Source: Methanospirillum hungatei (GTDB lineage Archaea; Halobacteriota; Methanomicrobia; Methanomicrobiales; Methanospirillaceae). Taken from it: DNA of 15,454 bases. Shown here piece by piece: positions 6,926 through 14,758 of the stretch. The notes under the pieces are model-generated. The model saw nothing but the letters and a program-made list of their open reading frames with translations. It did not search any database and was not told the origin of the DNA. Numbering within the stretch: position 1 is the stretch's first letter; each line of letters starts with the position of its first letter. The stretch spans positions 1 to 15,454 of the forward strand of contig NZ_JAIWNS010000128.1 of the NCBI RefSeq assembly GCF_020216685.1, read 5' to 3'. The position numbers and the translations under genes were made by a program.

Positions 6926-8491
6926 TCAGACGATCTCTGATTCAAAGTGAATAATATTACGGGACTTTGGATCAAATGTGATGCCAACCAGATATTTCCT
7001 CCGGGGATCGGCTCGATATTTCTGAACATACTCCCTGCTCTGGATCTGCCTAAGGGCTATAGTTTTTTCAGGAGGTACGTCAGACACTTTAAATTCAAAG
7101 ATCCAGATGCCGGATCGTGTTTTTACTGTCAGATCAATTCGTCCTTTATTTGTCATATCTTCAGCAATTATCTCATACCCAAGACTTGCAAACCAGGAGT
7201 ACAATACACTTGCATAAAAACTTTCAAATACGGATATCTGATTTTTCCGGTACCAGTCATAGGGAATCGAGGCGAAAAGTGACTCTATGAGAACTTTTAC
7301 CTGATCAACTTGTCCCCCTTCAAGAATCTCATATAGTCGGACCCGGGATTCTGATACAGAATATCCAAGAAGAGCCTCAGAAAATAAGAGATTCAAGGAA
7401 GTTCTGACTTCAAGATTCGGGTACCCCAAAACACAGGTAAACCCTCTCACCGGATCCGAGGACCATGTTTTGATCGTCAGGTACCCTGCCTGAAAGAGGA
7501 GGGTTTCAAGCCTGATATGCTCAGGATCAAATGAACCAAGAAGATCATCTCCTGCAATCAGCCCCTCATATTCAGCAGGAAACCGGGGATGCAGAGACCA
7601 TAGTTTTATGAGAAAAGAGGGAGTTCCAGTTTCAAACCAATAGGGTCTGAATACTTTTTTTGAAAAGAGAAGCAGGATATCAAACGGGTTATACACGTGT
7701 TCACCAGTCCACGAATACCCGTCATACCATTCACGAACCTGTTCTATTGAATATTTGGAAAGCCAGGAATGAAAGAGAGTGGAGATATCATCTTCAGTAT
7801 ACCCACAAATCCCGGAGTATGCACTATCAAGGGTGATATCATTCAGATTATTCAGGCCTGAGAAGATACCGGTCTTCACAAATTTGGAGACACCGGTGAG
7901 CATGACAAACTTGAGGTATGGATCGAGAGATTTTAATACCCCATAAAAATCTTTGAGTATATCCCGCATTCCGATTGCAGTCTGAACATCCTCGACAGTA
8001 TCGAGAATTGGTTTGTCATATTCATCGATGAGGATGACAACCTTTTCTCCGGCTGATTCATATATTGACCTGACAATATGCGAGAAATTTCCAGACAATG
8101 ACCCTTCAGAAGCTGAACAGTCCCATTTCCTTCCCCACTCATGAATGATCTCAAAAATCCCTGCTCTCAGTTCATCAGGAGTTCTGACGGGAAATGCAGA
8201 CCAGTCTATTCGAAGGACAGGATATTTCCGGGTCCAGTCCCACTTTGAGTTCGGATCATCAAGGAACAACCCTTTGAAGAGTTCCCTCCGTCCGGAAAAG
8301 GCACAATCAAGGGTGTCAATGAAGAGACTTTTTCCAAACCGCCGTGGCCGGGATAAGAAATAATATGATCCATTCTCTACAAGGGAGGCGATGAAAGGGG
8401 TCTTATCCACATATACAAACCCTTCGGTCCTCATCTTCTCAAATGACTGGATACCGATGGGAAGTTTCTGACCCGGTGCAGATGAATTCAC
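6926..8491 (-). CDS. Predicted AAA-ATPase with C-terminal PD-(D/E)XK nuclease domain (downstream copy)
   Basis: This 521-residue protein belongs to the AAA-ATPase-like/DUF1703 group. It opens with the family signature LPIGIQSFEKMRTEGFVYVDKT (positions 10-31, recognisable by PIGI and YVDKT), followed by the unusual P-loop SRPRRFGKS (Lys54) and Walker B VVILIDEYD (151-159). A middle region carries YxG---YNPFDIL-like motifs around 255-275. The C-terminus has the PD-(D/E)XK pattern GRIDLTV (Asp453), then IFEFKV (Glu466, Lys468), followed by a helix with a conserved Gln. Family function is not established; defence and mobile-element roles have been proposed. It is the second of two tandem genes: GTG 8491 overlaps the upstream stop (GTGA), indicating translational coupling. 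Catalytic residues look intact in both domains. No signal peptide or membrane helix is present. Confidence 0.88.
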   Translation of the reverse strand: MNSSAPGQKLPIGIQSFEKMRTEGFVYVDKTPFIASLVENGSYYFLSRPRRFGKSLFIDTLDCAFSGRRELFKGLFLDDPNSKWDWTRKYPVLRIDWSAFPVRTPDELRAGIFEIIHEWGRKWDCSASEGSLSGNFSHIVRSIYESAGEKVVILIDEYDKPILDTVEDVQTAIGMRDILKDFYGVLKSLDPYLKFVMLTGVSKFVKTGIFSGLNNLNDITLDSAYSGICGYTEDDISTLFHSWLSKYSIEQVREWYDGYSWTGEHVYNPFDILLLFSKKVFRPYWFETGTPSFLIKLWSLHPRFPAEYEGLIAGDDLLGSFDPEHIRLETLLFQAGYLTIKTWSSDPVRGFTCVLGYPNLEVRTSLNLLFSEALLGYSVSESRVRLYEILEGGQVDQVKVLIESLFASIPYDWYRKNQISVFESFYASVLYSWFASLGYEIIAEDMTNKGRIDLTVKTRSGIWIFEFKVSDVPPEKTIALRQIQSREYVQKYRADPRRKYLVGITFDPKSRNIIHFESEIV

Positions 8492-10185
8492 GAACTTATC
8501 TCCCGGTTATGTACACACCGATCACCGGCGAAGACAAGAACCCAGCGTTTCACCTTTTTCTGAGCTGCCCATTCTGGTGATAATCCATACCGTCTCATCT
8601 GCTCTATTCCATCTTCCAATGCCTTATGTATTGCCTCTGGTGAACTCTGACCTGATTTAATATATTTCAACTCAAAAAGAGCATAGTAATCCGGATGCCA
8701 GGGTTCCCGTGGCAGGAACGCAATATCGATATATCCACCAGCAACCTCATATTCGGATTTTACCAGGTACAGCGTACTCATATGGGCATAGGCGAATATG
8801 AGAATTTTCAGGTATTTTTCATCAAAGCCGATATAATCACGGTTTGAAAACGCATGAAGAACCTCTTCAACCAGGGAAATCAGTTTATCGCACTTCCCGG
8901 AGTAGGCAATCTGGTATATGGCATCTGCAATTACCCTGCTTTGGATGTCCAATCCAACTTCCCGTGAGATCATCTGTAACATGAAATCGTGATACAGACC
9001 GTGTATAACATAATTCGGAGTTCTTAATTTTACTCTTCCAGGGAGTGATTCCTGGATTGTCAATAGCCCGAGGTAAAAAAGAAGCGAGATGAAATCATCT
9101 TCAGAAAAAGAGATATCAAGAGTATAGGTCTCGGTAAGGTTCGCTGAAACAGAACCTTCAGTGGTTATCCGTGACAGAACCGAAAAATTCTGAACCGGAG
9201 TTTTAATCCGCATCAGTTTTTCAAACTTGCTATAGTCACTGATAATATTCGAATCAAGAAGTTTTTCCGGCGGTTTTTGCCGTTCAAGACAAAATGCGAG
9301 ATAATAGAGGACCATATCACTATTGAACAGACGGGATGTACTATCTTCACTGAAACAGTACCCATCATAATACTCCCGGAGGGTCTCTTTCATCCCGGGA
9401 AATATGAGCTCTTCAGGAAGTGCCTCATGGATGAGCATATTAACTTCTGATTCAGTAAAGCCCATCATCTCATGGAGTCTCGGACTTCTGGTCAGGTCAC
9501 GGGCAATATTAAATCCACTGGTAAGACTGTCAAGCGTAATCGGAGATACACCGGTTGCGAAAATCCTGCCAACTACTGTCTTCGTCGCCTCTTTTAATAC
9601 CTCATACCATTTTCGGATAAATCCATTCCCACCCAGGCTCTGGTGAAAGAGGTGTATGTCAAATCCCAGGAGTTCCTGTGCGAAATGATCATACTCATCA
9701 ATGATGACATAGATCTGTCCATCAATCCGGGTAGATACCAGAGAGAAAAATTCTGCCAACACGTCAGCAGGAGATGAATGGGTCTGAAGAGTTATGGGAA
9801 TATCATATTTTGCAAGAAAGAGATTCAGATAGTTTTGGATTTTACGACTGAAACTCTCCACAAGTTCCTGTTCTGTGGTAGTTGATATACCGGAGAAATC
9901 AAAACTGAGTACGTAGTATGACCCTCGTTTCGGAGTCGGACTCTTCCAGATGTCGGTCCTGGGAAAGAACTCATCAAAGTTATCTTTTTGCAATCGATCA
10001 TAGTAATTACTCAGAAGAGAGACAAAGAGGCTCTTTCCGAATCTTCGTGGCCGGAGAAAGAAGACAAACGGTTCAGGATTCTCCTCAAGAACGCGGATGA
10101 ACCTTGTTTTATCGACGTACAGATATCCCTCTCTGGCGATGGTCTGGTAATTACTTATGCCATAGGGGATTCTCTTTCCGGCCAT
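8488..10185 (-). CDS. Predicted AAA-ATPase with C-terminal PD-(D/E)XK nuclease domain (upstream copy)
   Basis: This 565-residue protein has the same architecture as its downstream neighbour but is clearly diverged. The N-terminal signature (IPYGISNYQTIAREGYLYVDKT, read by PYGI and YVDKT, 7-27) precedes a P-loop LRPRRFGKS (Lys51) and Walker B YVIIDEYD (159-166). An insert after the P-loop (about 60-90) is longer than in the partner. The nuclease core is GGYIDIAF (Asp487), then ALFELKY (Glu505, Lys507), followed by a helix with EQMRRYG. ATG 10185 is preceded by AAGTGATATAG, which offers a modest ribosome binding site, and by AAATATCAT about 25 bases upstream, a possible extra promoter. The gap to the upstream Cache gene is 53 bases. 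The stop is inside the GTGA start of the next gene. The two copies probably form a functional pair, but the activity is unknown. Confidence 0.88.
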   Translation of the reverse strand: MAGKRIPYGISNYQTIAREGYLYVDKTRFIRVLEENPEPFVFFLRPRRFGKSLFVSLLSNYYDRLQKDNFDEFFPRTDIWKSPTPKRGSYYVLSFDFSGISTTTEQELVESFSRKIQNYLNLFLAKYDIPITLQTHSSPADVLAEFFSLVSTRIDGQIYVIIDEYDHFAQELLGFDIHLFHQSLGGNGFIRKWYEVLKEATKTVVGRIFATGVSPITLDSLTSGFNIARDLTRSPRLHEMMGFTESEVNMLIHEALPEELIFPGMKETLREYYDGYCFSEDSTSRLFNSDMVLYYLAFCLERQKPPEKLLDSNIISDYSKFEKLMRIKTPVQNFSVLSRITTEGSVSANLTETYTLDISFSEDDFISLLFYLGLLTIQESLPGRVKLRTPNYVIHGLYHDFMLQMISREVGLDIQSRVIADAIYQIAYSGKCDKLISLVEEVLHAFSNRDYIGFDEKYLKILIFAYAHMSTLYLVKSEYEVAGGYIDIAFLPREPWHPDYYALFELKYIKSGQSSPEAIHKALEDGIEQMRRYGLSPEWAAQKKVKRWVLVFAGDRCVHNREISS

Positions 10186-10238
10186 TCTATATCACTTTGG
10201 TTATCATGATATTTCTACTATCAGGACTCACGGGTAAA

Positions 10239-11078
10239 TCAGCCGGCAACAAAGACCCGGTACACCTGATCATACACCAAAACTGCTGACCATGCCCCGG
10301 TCCTGACAATTCCCGTGCTGTTCCAGACATCATATACCGTTCTCCCGGTCCATGCATACCTGACAAGATCTTTTACATCGCGGAATGTTGGAAATTCTGT
10401 CAGCACATTATCAGGCGGAACTGAATTGAGTTCGTCATAATCAGAACACCAAAGGACATTCCCATCATTGTCCATGAGAACGGCAAATTCATCCGGGTTT
10501 AAACCCGCTCTTTTCGCTGCAACCTCCCCAAAATTCTCATCATTCAGATGAATCATGAGATGTAGAATCCCCTGACCTGTCCGGACAGGCCATACAACAT
10601 CCCTTCCTGAAGATGTTATGTGACCGGTCCCAAAAGGAATCTCGTAGACTGATTGGTTGAAGATACCGGGTCTTTGCTGATCATAAGGGAAATCATAAAG
10701 AACGCGAGTTCCAATCAGGGACGTATACGACTCATCTGATATATGAGAAATAATTCCTTCAGGGGAAATCAGGGCTGCAAACACAATTGCAGGATTGTCA
10801 GATGTTATCGAGGACAAAAGAGGGGGAATGTCTTCACTACGGATACCGGGGTTCGCAAGCTGCAGCGATATGGTTGCCGCCTTCTCATCAATATCCATGA
10901 GAGAACCAAGAATGGCTTGCCGAAATGAGAGGCAGTGAGTTACATAATTTTCTGAATCAGACATATCAGCACCAGCTACCTGAACGATCAAAGCCGCCAT
11001 GACAAAGAGGAGGAAAGGGTAGTTCATACTGGTTGTTTCAGCACCCGGGTAAAAATTGTTTCCTGTTCTGATACTCAC
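10239..11078 (-). CDS. Exported double-Cache sensor-domain protein without output domain
   Basis: This is a 279-residue protein with a hydrophobic signal segment (MNYPFLLFVMAALIVQVAGA, from residue 18). The rest is extracytoplasmic and resembles a dCache ligand-binding region. A helical linker (about 40-75) precedes a first Cache-like fold (about 85-180, with ALISPEGIISHIS and GTGHITSS). A second follows (about 188-279, with AVLMDNDGNVLWCSDYDEL and TGAWSAVLVYD). Cache domains normally sense small molecules for kinases or chemoreceptors; here no second membrane helix or signalling domain follows, so it may act as a free binding protein or lipid-free surface sensor. GTG 11078 overlaps the DUF169 stop (GTGA) and suggests coupling; ATG 11027 would start right at the signal peptide and is equally possible. 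It lies between DUF169 and the AAA/nuclease pair in one - strand run. Confidence 0.7.
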   Translation of the reverse strand: MSIRTGNNFYPGAETTSMNYPFLLFVMAALIVQVAGADMSDSENYVTHCLSFRQAILGSLMDIDEKAATISLQLANPGIRSEDIPPLLSSITSDNPAIVFAALISPEGIISHISDESYTSLIGTRVLYDFPYDQQRPGIFNQSVYEIPFGTGHITSSGRDVVWPVRTGQGILHLMIHLNDENFGEVAAKRAGLNPDEFAVLMDNDGNVLWCSDYDELNSVPPDNVLTEFPTFRDVKDLVRYAWTGRTVYDVWNSTGIVRTGAWSAVLVYDQVYRVFVAG

Positions 11079-11842
11079 CGGTATTTCTGCTGACTCTGAT
11101 GCATCTTCTTCTTTACCTTCTCCCAGGTCGGAGTGATGAGAAAACTCTCATCCATGTCCCGGACCATCCGGGTAAACTTTTTTATAGGGACCGCAAATGT
11201 CATGGTATCCAGCGGGACGCATGGCCGGGCAGAAGGATCCATCATACCAACAACCGCTTTTGGATCGTGAGACCGTCCTTCATGCCAGGGATAATAAACA
11301 AGGGATGAACACCCCGCCCCCATCGGCATGATAACCCCGAACGGGTCGGCACGGTCATAATTTGCAAGGGTAAAGAGCCCGGACAAAGTCTCGCCTCTTG
11401 TAAAAAAGATGACCACATCAGGATTGTCCTCTTCATCAAGAAGGTCCCATCGTTTGAAGATCAGATATTTCCCGGTGGAGGGAATAATGTGGATATCTTC
11501 CTGCCATTCATCAACCAGTTCAGGGGTCTTTTTATACCGTTCACCCTCAAGCTTCCCCTCAATTCCATAGGAGAGAAAGTACCGGAAATCAGGAAACAAC
11601 TCCGGCTCATACCCACAATACCGTTTCCCTCCTCTACAGGGGATCGAAGTGGAATCAAAGACAAGAGCAGATCCATTCCGGACTTTGGTCAGATCACAGA
11701 CAAAACATCTCCATCCATCAGATGAACGTGCCATCGGTACATTCCGGTGATCAGAAGAGAGTTCAAAAGTTATCGGTAATGGCTCTAGAGGAAAATACTG
11801 GTCCCAACGGCGAAGAAAGTCCTGTTTCAGGGTAGTGTCCAT
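11075..11842 (-). CDS. DUF169 family protein (COG2043)
   Basis: This is an uncharacterised cytoplasmic protein whose DUF169 hallmarks run through its whole length: an N-terminal WDQYFPLEPLPITF, a central GSALVFD followed by a Gly-rich turn, GVIMPMGAGCSSLVYYPW, and a C-terminal DTMTFAVPIKKFTRMVRDM with FLITPTWEKV. From ATG 11842 it is 255 residues, the usual family size. Four cysteines cluster as CFVC (46, 49) and CRGGKRYC (69, 76), which might bind a metal or Fe-S cluster. An upstream GTG at 11941 adds 33 residues, but that extension is not family-like and would contain the promoter: GTATATTG is centred about 27 bases before ATG 11842, fitting a leaderless start there. It is the first gene of the four-gene - strand run and is divergent from ppk1. 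Confidence 0.8.
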   Translation of the reverse strand: MDTTLKQDFLRRWDQYFPLEPLPITFELSSDHRNVPMARSSDGWRCFVCDLTKVRNGSALVFDSTSIPCRGGKRYCGYEPELFPDFRYFLSYGIEGKLEGERYKKTPELVDEWQEDIHIIPSTGKYLIFKRWDLLDEEDNPDVVIFFTRGETLSGLFTLANYDRADPFGVIMPMGAGCSSLVYYPWHEGRSHDPKAVVGMMDPSARPCVPLDTMTFAVPIKKFTRMVRDMDESFLITPTWEKVKKKMHQSQQKYR

Positions 11843-11860
11843 ATATCTCTCTTCTGCGCA

Positions 11861-11872
11861 GGACAATATACC
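11861..11872 (-). promoter_or_regulatory. TATA-like box of the DUF169 operon
   Basis: On the - strand, GGTATATTGTCC is centred about 26 bases before ATG 11842, so transcription would start at or next to that codon. This supports ATG 11842 over GTG 11941. It is inferred from consensus and spacing. Confidence 0.4.
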
Positions 11873-11945
11873 AGTTTTGGAGGATGAACGGATCAGGGAT
11901 GAGGGGTATTTTCTCAGATACTCCGGATTTTTTTCAGACACTCAA

Positions 11946-11956
11946 CCTTTATCATA
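11946..11956 (+). promoter_or_regulatory. TATA-like box of ppk1
   Basis: CCTTTATCATA is centred near 11951, about 27 bases before ATG 11978. No ribosome binding site is visible before that ATG. The arrangement fits a leaderless ppk1 transcript. Confidence 0.4.
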
Positions 11957-11977
11957 TCCTGATAGAATTCATGTATA

Positions 11978-14125
11978 ATGGATCAGTCACAAGAGCCTGA
12001 GGACTATTACCCGGATCGGGCATGCTCATTATTATCTGATCCGGCATTGTATATCAATCGTGAACTCTCCTGGATACGATTTAATGAGCATGTCCTGGAG
12101 GAGGCAAAGGATCCAACACATCCCCTTCTGGAACGGATAAAATTCCTGGCCATCTTCTCCAATAATCTTGATGAATTCTTCATGGTCAGGGTATCCGGAC
12201 TGCATCATCAACTGGCAGAGGGAGTCCTAAAGCTCCCTCCCGATGGTCTGTCAACGATGGAGCAACTGGAGCGGATAAATAAGGACCTTGTTCCCCTCCT
12301 CAATGAGCAGTCACGGGTATGGTCTGAGGAGATAATCCCTGCACTACAGAAAGCGGGAATCATTATTCATACCAGATCAACTCTTGATGGAACAAAGCGT
12401 AAACTGCTTCGGAGATACTTTTTCCGCGAGATATTTCCGGTACTGACACCACTCGCCTTTGACAAATCGCATCCATTCCCGTTTATATCCAACCTTGCAC
12501 TCAATCTTGCAGTTATCCTCAAACGTCCGGGAACACAGGAGGATTTATTTGCCAGGATAAAAATCCCGAATACCTTATTCCCCCGCCTGATTGAACTTGT
12601 GGCCAATCCAGACGGGAAAGATTTCTCCGGAAGACAGGAGTTTATATTCCTTGAAGATCTCATTGCAGATAACCTTGACCTCCTCTTTCCCGGGATGGAG
12701 ATTGTGGCTGCATACCCGTTCAGGGTGACCCGTGATGCGGATATTGAGATTGAAGAGGATGAAGCGGATGATCTTTTAAGTGCAGTCGAACAGTCGATCA
12801 GCAAACGGTGGATCGGAACCCCGGTCAGGATAGAGATAGCGGAGGACATGATACCTGCTATCGTGGATATGATGGGGGCAAAACTTGCGAAATACCCGCA
12901 TATGTTCTACCGGGTCAGGGGACCGGTTGGGCTTGCAGATCTCTTCTGCATGATGAACATAGACCGGCCTGATTTGAAGGATACCCCATATGCCCCGTCT
13001 GTGCCTGACCGTCTGGAGCGGGATCCTGATATCTTTCATGCCATAAAACAGCGGGATATCATTCTGTTTCATCCCTATGAGAGTTTTCAACCGGTTATTA
13101 AGTTTCTAGAGGCCGCAGCACATGACCCTGATGTTCTGGCTATTAAGATGACCCTGTACCGGACCGGGACGAACTCTCCAATCGTGCAGGCCCTGCTGGA
13201 TGCCCGTGAACATGGAAAAGCAGTTTCTGTCCTGGTTGAACTGAAAGCACGATTTGATGAAGAGAATAATATCGGATGGGCACGGGCACTTGAACGGGCA
13301 GGTGCTCATGTGGTATTTGGGATCATGGGGCTCAAAGTCCATGCAAAACTCTGCCTCGTGGTCAGAAAAGAGAAGAGCGGGATTGTCAGGTATGTACACA
13401 TGAGCTCAGGAAACTACAATGCCGTAACCGCCAAGATATACACTGATATCGGACTTTTCACCGCAAATGAAGAGATTGGATCAGATGTTTCCCACCTTTT
13501 TAATGTCCTGACCGGATATTCACAGTTTAGTGCGTACCATCACCTCCTCGTGGCTCCCGGAGGGATTAAAAAAAGGATAACCGGGCTTATTGAACAGGAG
13601 ATTGAGCGGCAGAAGGAACATGGAGATGGCAGAATTATCTTTAAGTTAAACGCTCTTCAGGATGCAGGAATTATCCGCACACTCTACCGGGCATCACAGG
13701 AGGGAGTGAAGATTCATCTGCAGGTCAGAGGGATCTGTTGTCTGCGACCGGGGATTGAAGGAATATCCGACAATATTACCGTCACCACCATTGTAGGGAG
13801 ATTTCTGGAGCATACACGGATCTACTACTTCCATAATGGCGGGGATCCCCTGGTCCTGATGGGAAGCTCAGATCTCATGCCACGGAACCTGAAACGGCGG
13901 ATTGAAGTCCTCTACCCTGTCCTTGATCCGGGTATCAGGGATGAGATCATCAATACGATACTTCCGGTCCATCTGCATGATACCGTGAAGACACGGATTT
14001 TGCAGGCCGATGGATCCTATGTCAGGATCAGCAAAGGGAGCGGAGAGCGGATGCAGGCACAGGAGTGGCTGATAGAAAACCGGGGAGTCTGGAACAGAAA
14101 TCTCGTGAAAGAAGCGGCCAGATAA
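11978..14125 (+). CDS. ppk1: Polyphosphate kinase 1
   Basis: PPK1 reversibly transfers the terminal phosphate of ATP to inorganic polyphosphate. The 715-residue protein matches the family in length and order. The N domain has NRELSWIRFNEHVLEEA and IFSNNLDEFFMVRVSG (about 27-75). A middle domain follows. The C1 domain has TLYRTGTNSPIVQAL and KARFDEENN, then GLKVHAKLCL with His455, the expected phosphorylated histidine. The C2 domain has a second active-site histidine, His612, in LEHTRIYYFHNGG. The 157-residue spacing of these histidines equals that between His435 and His592 in the E. coli enzyme. MSSGNYN and YTDIGLFT are also present. No membrane segment is seen. ATG 11978 has no ribosome binding site but has a well-placed TATA-like box. 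The next gene starts 26 bases after the stop, so the two are probably cotranscribed. Confidence 0.97.
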   Translation: MDQSQEPEDYYPDRACSLLSDPALYINRELSWIRFNEHVLEEAKDPTHPLLERIKFLAIFSNNLDEFFMVRVSGLHHQLAEGVLKLPPDGLSTMEQLERINKDLVPLLNEQSRVWSEEIIPALQKAGIIIHTRSTLDGTKRKLLRRYFFREIFPVLTPLAFDKSHPFPFISNLALNLAVILKRPGTQEDLFARIKIPNTLFPRLIELVANPDGKDFSGRQEFIFLEDLIADNLDLLFPGMEIVAAYPFRVTRDADIEIEEDEADDLLSAVEQSISKRWIGTPVRIEIAEDMIPAIVDMMGAKLAKYPHMFYRVRGPVGLADLFCMMNIDRPDLKDTPYAPSVPDRLERDPDIFHAIKQRDIILFHPYESFQPVIKFLEAAAHDPDVLAIKMTLYRTGTNSPIVQALLDAREHGKAVSVLVELKARFDEENNIGWARALERAGAHVVFGIMGLKVHAKLCLVVRKEKSGIVRYVHMSSGNYNAVTAKIYTDIGLFTANEEIGSDVSHLFNVLTGYSQFSAYHHLLVAPGGIKKRITGLIEQEIERQKEHGDGRIIFKLNALQDAGIIRTLYRASQEGVKIHLQVRGICCLRPGIEGISDNITVTTIVGRFLEHTRIYYFHNGGDPLVLMGSSDLMPRNLKRRIEVLYPVLDPGIRDEIINTILPVHLHDTVKTRILQADGSYVRISKGSGERMQAQEWLIENRGVWNRNLVKEAAR

Positions 14126-14151
14126 ATACATATGATAAAGAAGAGGGGAGA

Positions 14152-14631
14152 ATGGGATTAGATAAGATTGAAAAAAGACTTCCTGAGGAGATTCTGGCAT
14201 ATATTGATGAAGAGGCGGTACGGTCTGGCATCACCCGCCAGGAGGCTGTTTCCAGGCTGATTCGTACCGTTACGGCCCAAAAAAACGATAATGAGACCGA
14301 ACATCTGAAACAGGAAGTCAAATCTCTTTCAAAGATACTTGCAATGAAAGATGATGAGATTATCTACCTGAGATCTGAACTGACTGCGGTTCATAAAGGC
14401 CTTTCAAAAATGGCAGATTCACTTGCATCAGGAAATACCACCATTTCTGATATTGAGGGTCTCTTACATCCGATACAGGAGAAGGTTCATGAACTCTCCG
14501 GGAACTATGAGGCGTTAAAACAAGCATATGAATCTGCAAGACACGTATCATATCAACAGCACATTCCTCTCATTATCATCGGAATTCTTGCCGGGCTGCT
14601 TGTTCTGTACCTGATCATTGTGAAGATATAA
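14152..14631 (+). CDS. Ribbon-helix-helix-like, coiled-coil, tail-anchored small protein
   Basis: This 159-residue protein has three visible parts. Residues 3-40 (IEKRLPEEILAYIDEEAVRSG then ITRQEAVSRLI) follow the pattern of CopG/Arc-type ribbon-helix-helix DNA-binding domains: a short basic strand, then two helices with a conserved turn. Residues about 48-130 are charged and heptad-like (LKQEVKSLSKIL, DDEIIYLRSELTAV), indicating a coiled coil. Residues 138-157 form one hydrophobic helix at the very end, with only a Lys-Ile tail, so the protein should be a C-terminal tail anchor with the rest in the cytoplasm. ATG 14152 is chosen because GAGGGGAG lies directly before it; the longer frame to 14065 would run inside ppk1. 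It sits 26 bases after ppk1 and may link polyphosphate metabolism to DNA or the membrane, but no function is known to me. Confidence 0.75.
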   Translation: MGLDKIEKRLPEEILAYIDEEAVRSGITRQEAVSRLIRTVTAQKNDNETEHLKQEVKSLSKILAMKDDEIIYLRSELTAVHKGLSKMADSLASGNTTISDIEGLLHPIQEKVHELSGNYEALKQAYESARHVSYQQHIPLIIIGILAGLLVLYLIIVKI

Positions 14632-14669
14632 GACATGAACTGATTAGTACCACAGATTTATCAGTATAT

Positions 14670-14708
14670 ACTGACAAGTGAAAAGTATAGACTGACATAG
14701 ACTGTCAG
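14670..14708 (+). promoter_or_regulatory. Phased ACTGACA repeats and palindrome, possible operator
   Basis: ACTGACA occurs at 14670-14676 and 14691-14697, and ACTGTCA at 14701-14707, with offsets of 21 and 10 bases, about two turns and one turn of the helix. The last two form a perfect inverted repeat CTGACA-TAGAC-TGTCAG (14692-14708). It lies in the 127-base gap before the sensor gene at 14759, upstream of a TATA-like GTATACA near 14726. It looks like a regulator binding site; no regulator is identified. Confidence 0.45.
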
Positions 14709-14758
14709 AACCGGATATCACCGGAGTATACAGAGATCCACGTTGGATATTGAATCAT

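Noticed and set aside
6926..10185. Tandem AAA/nuclease genes as a transposon
   Set aside because: No transposase motif, terminal inverted repeats or target duplication is visible at either edge; the left edge abuts an intact ABC gene and the right edge an operon neighbour.
11843..11941. 33-residue N-terminal extension of the DUF169 protein from GTG 11941
   Set aside because: The extension is not family-like and covers a TATA-like box placed about 27 bases before ATG 11842. It remains possible but is less likely.
14065..14151. Upstream extension of the ribbon-helix-helix-like gene into ppk1
   Set aside because: It would overlap the ppk1 coding end by 61 bases in another frame, while ATG 14152 has a strong ribosome binding site and starts exactly at the recognisable domain.
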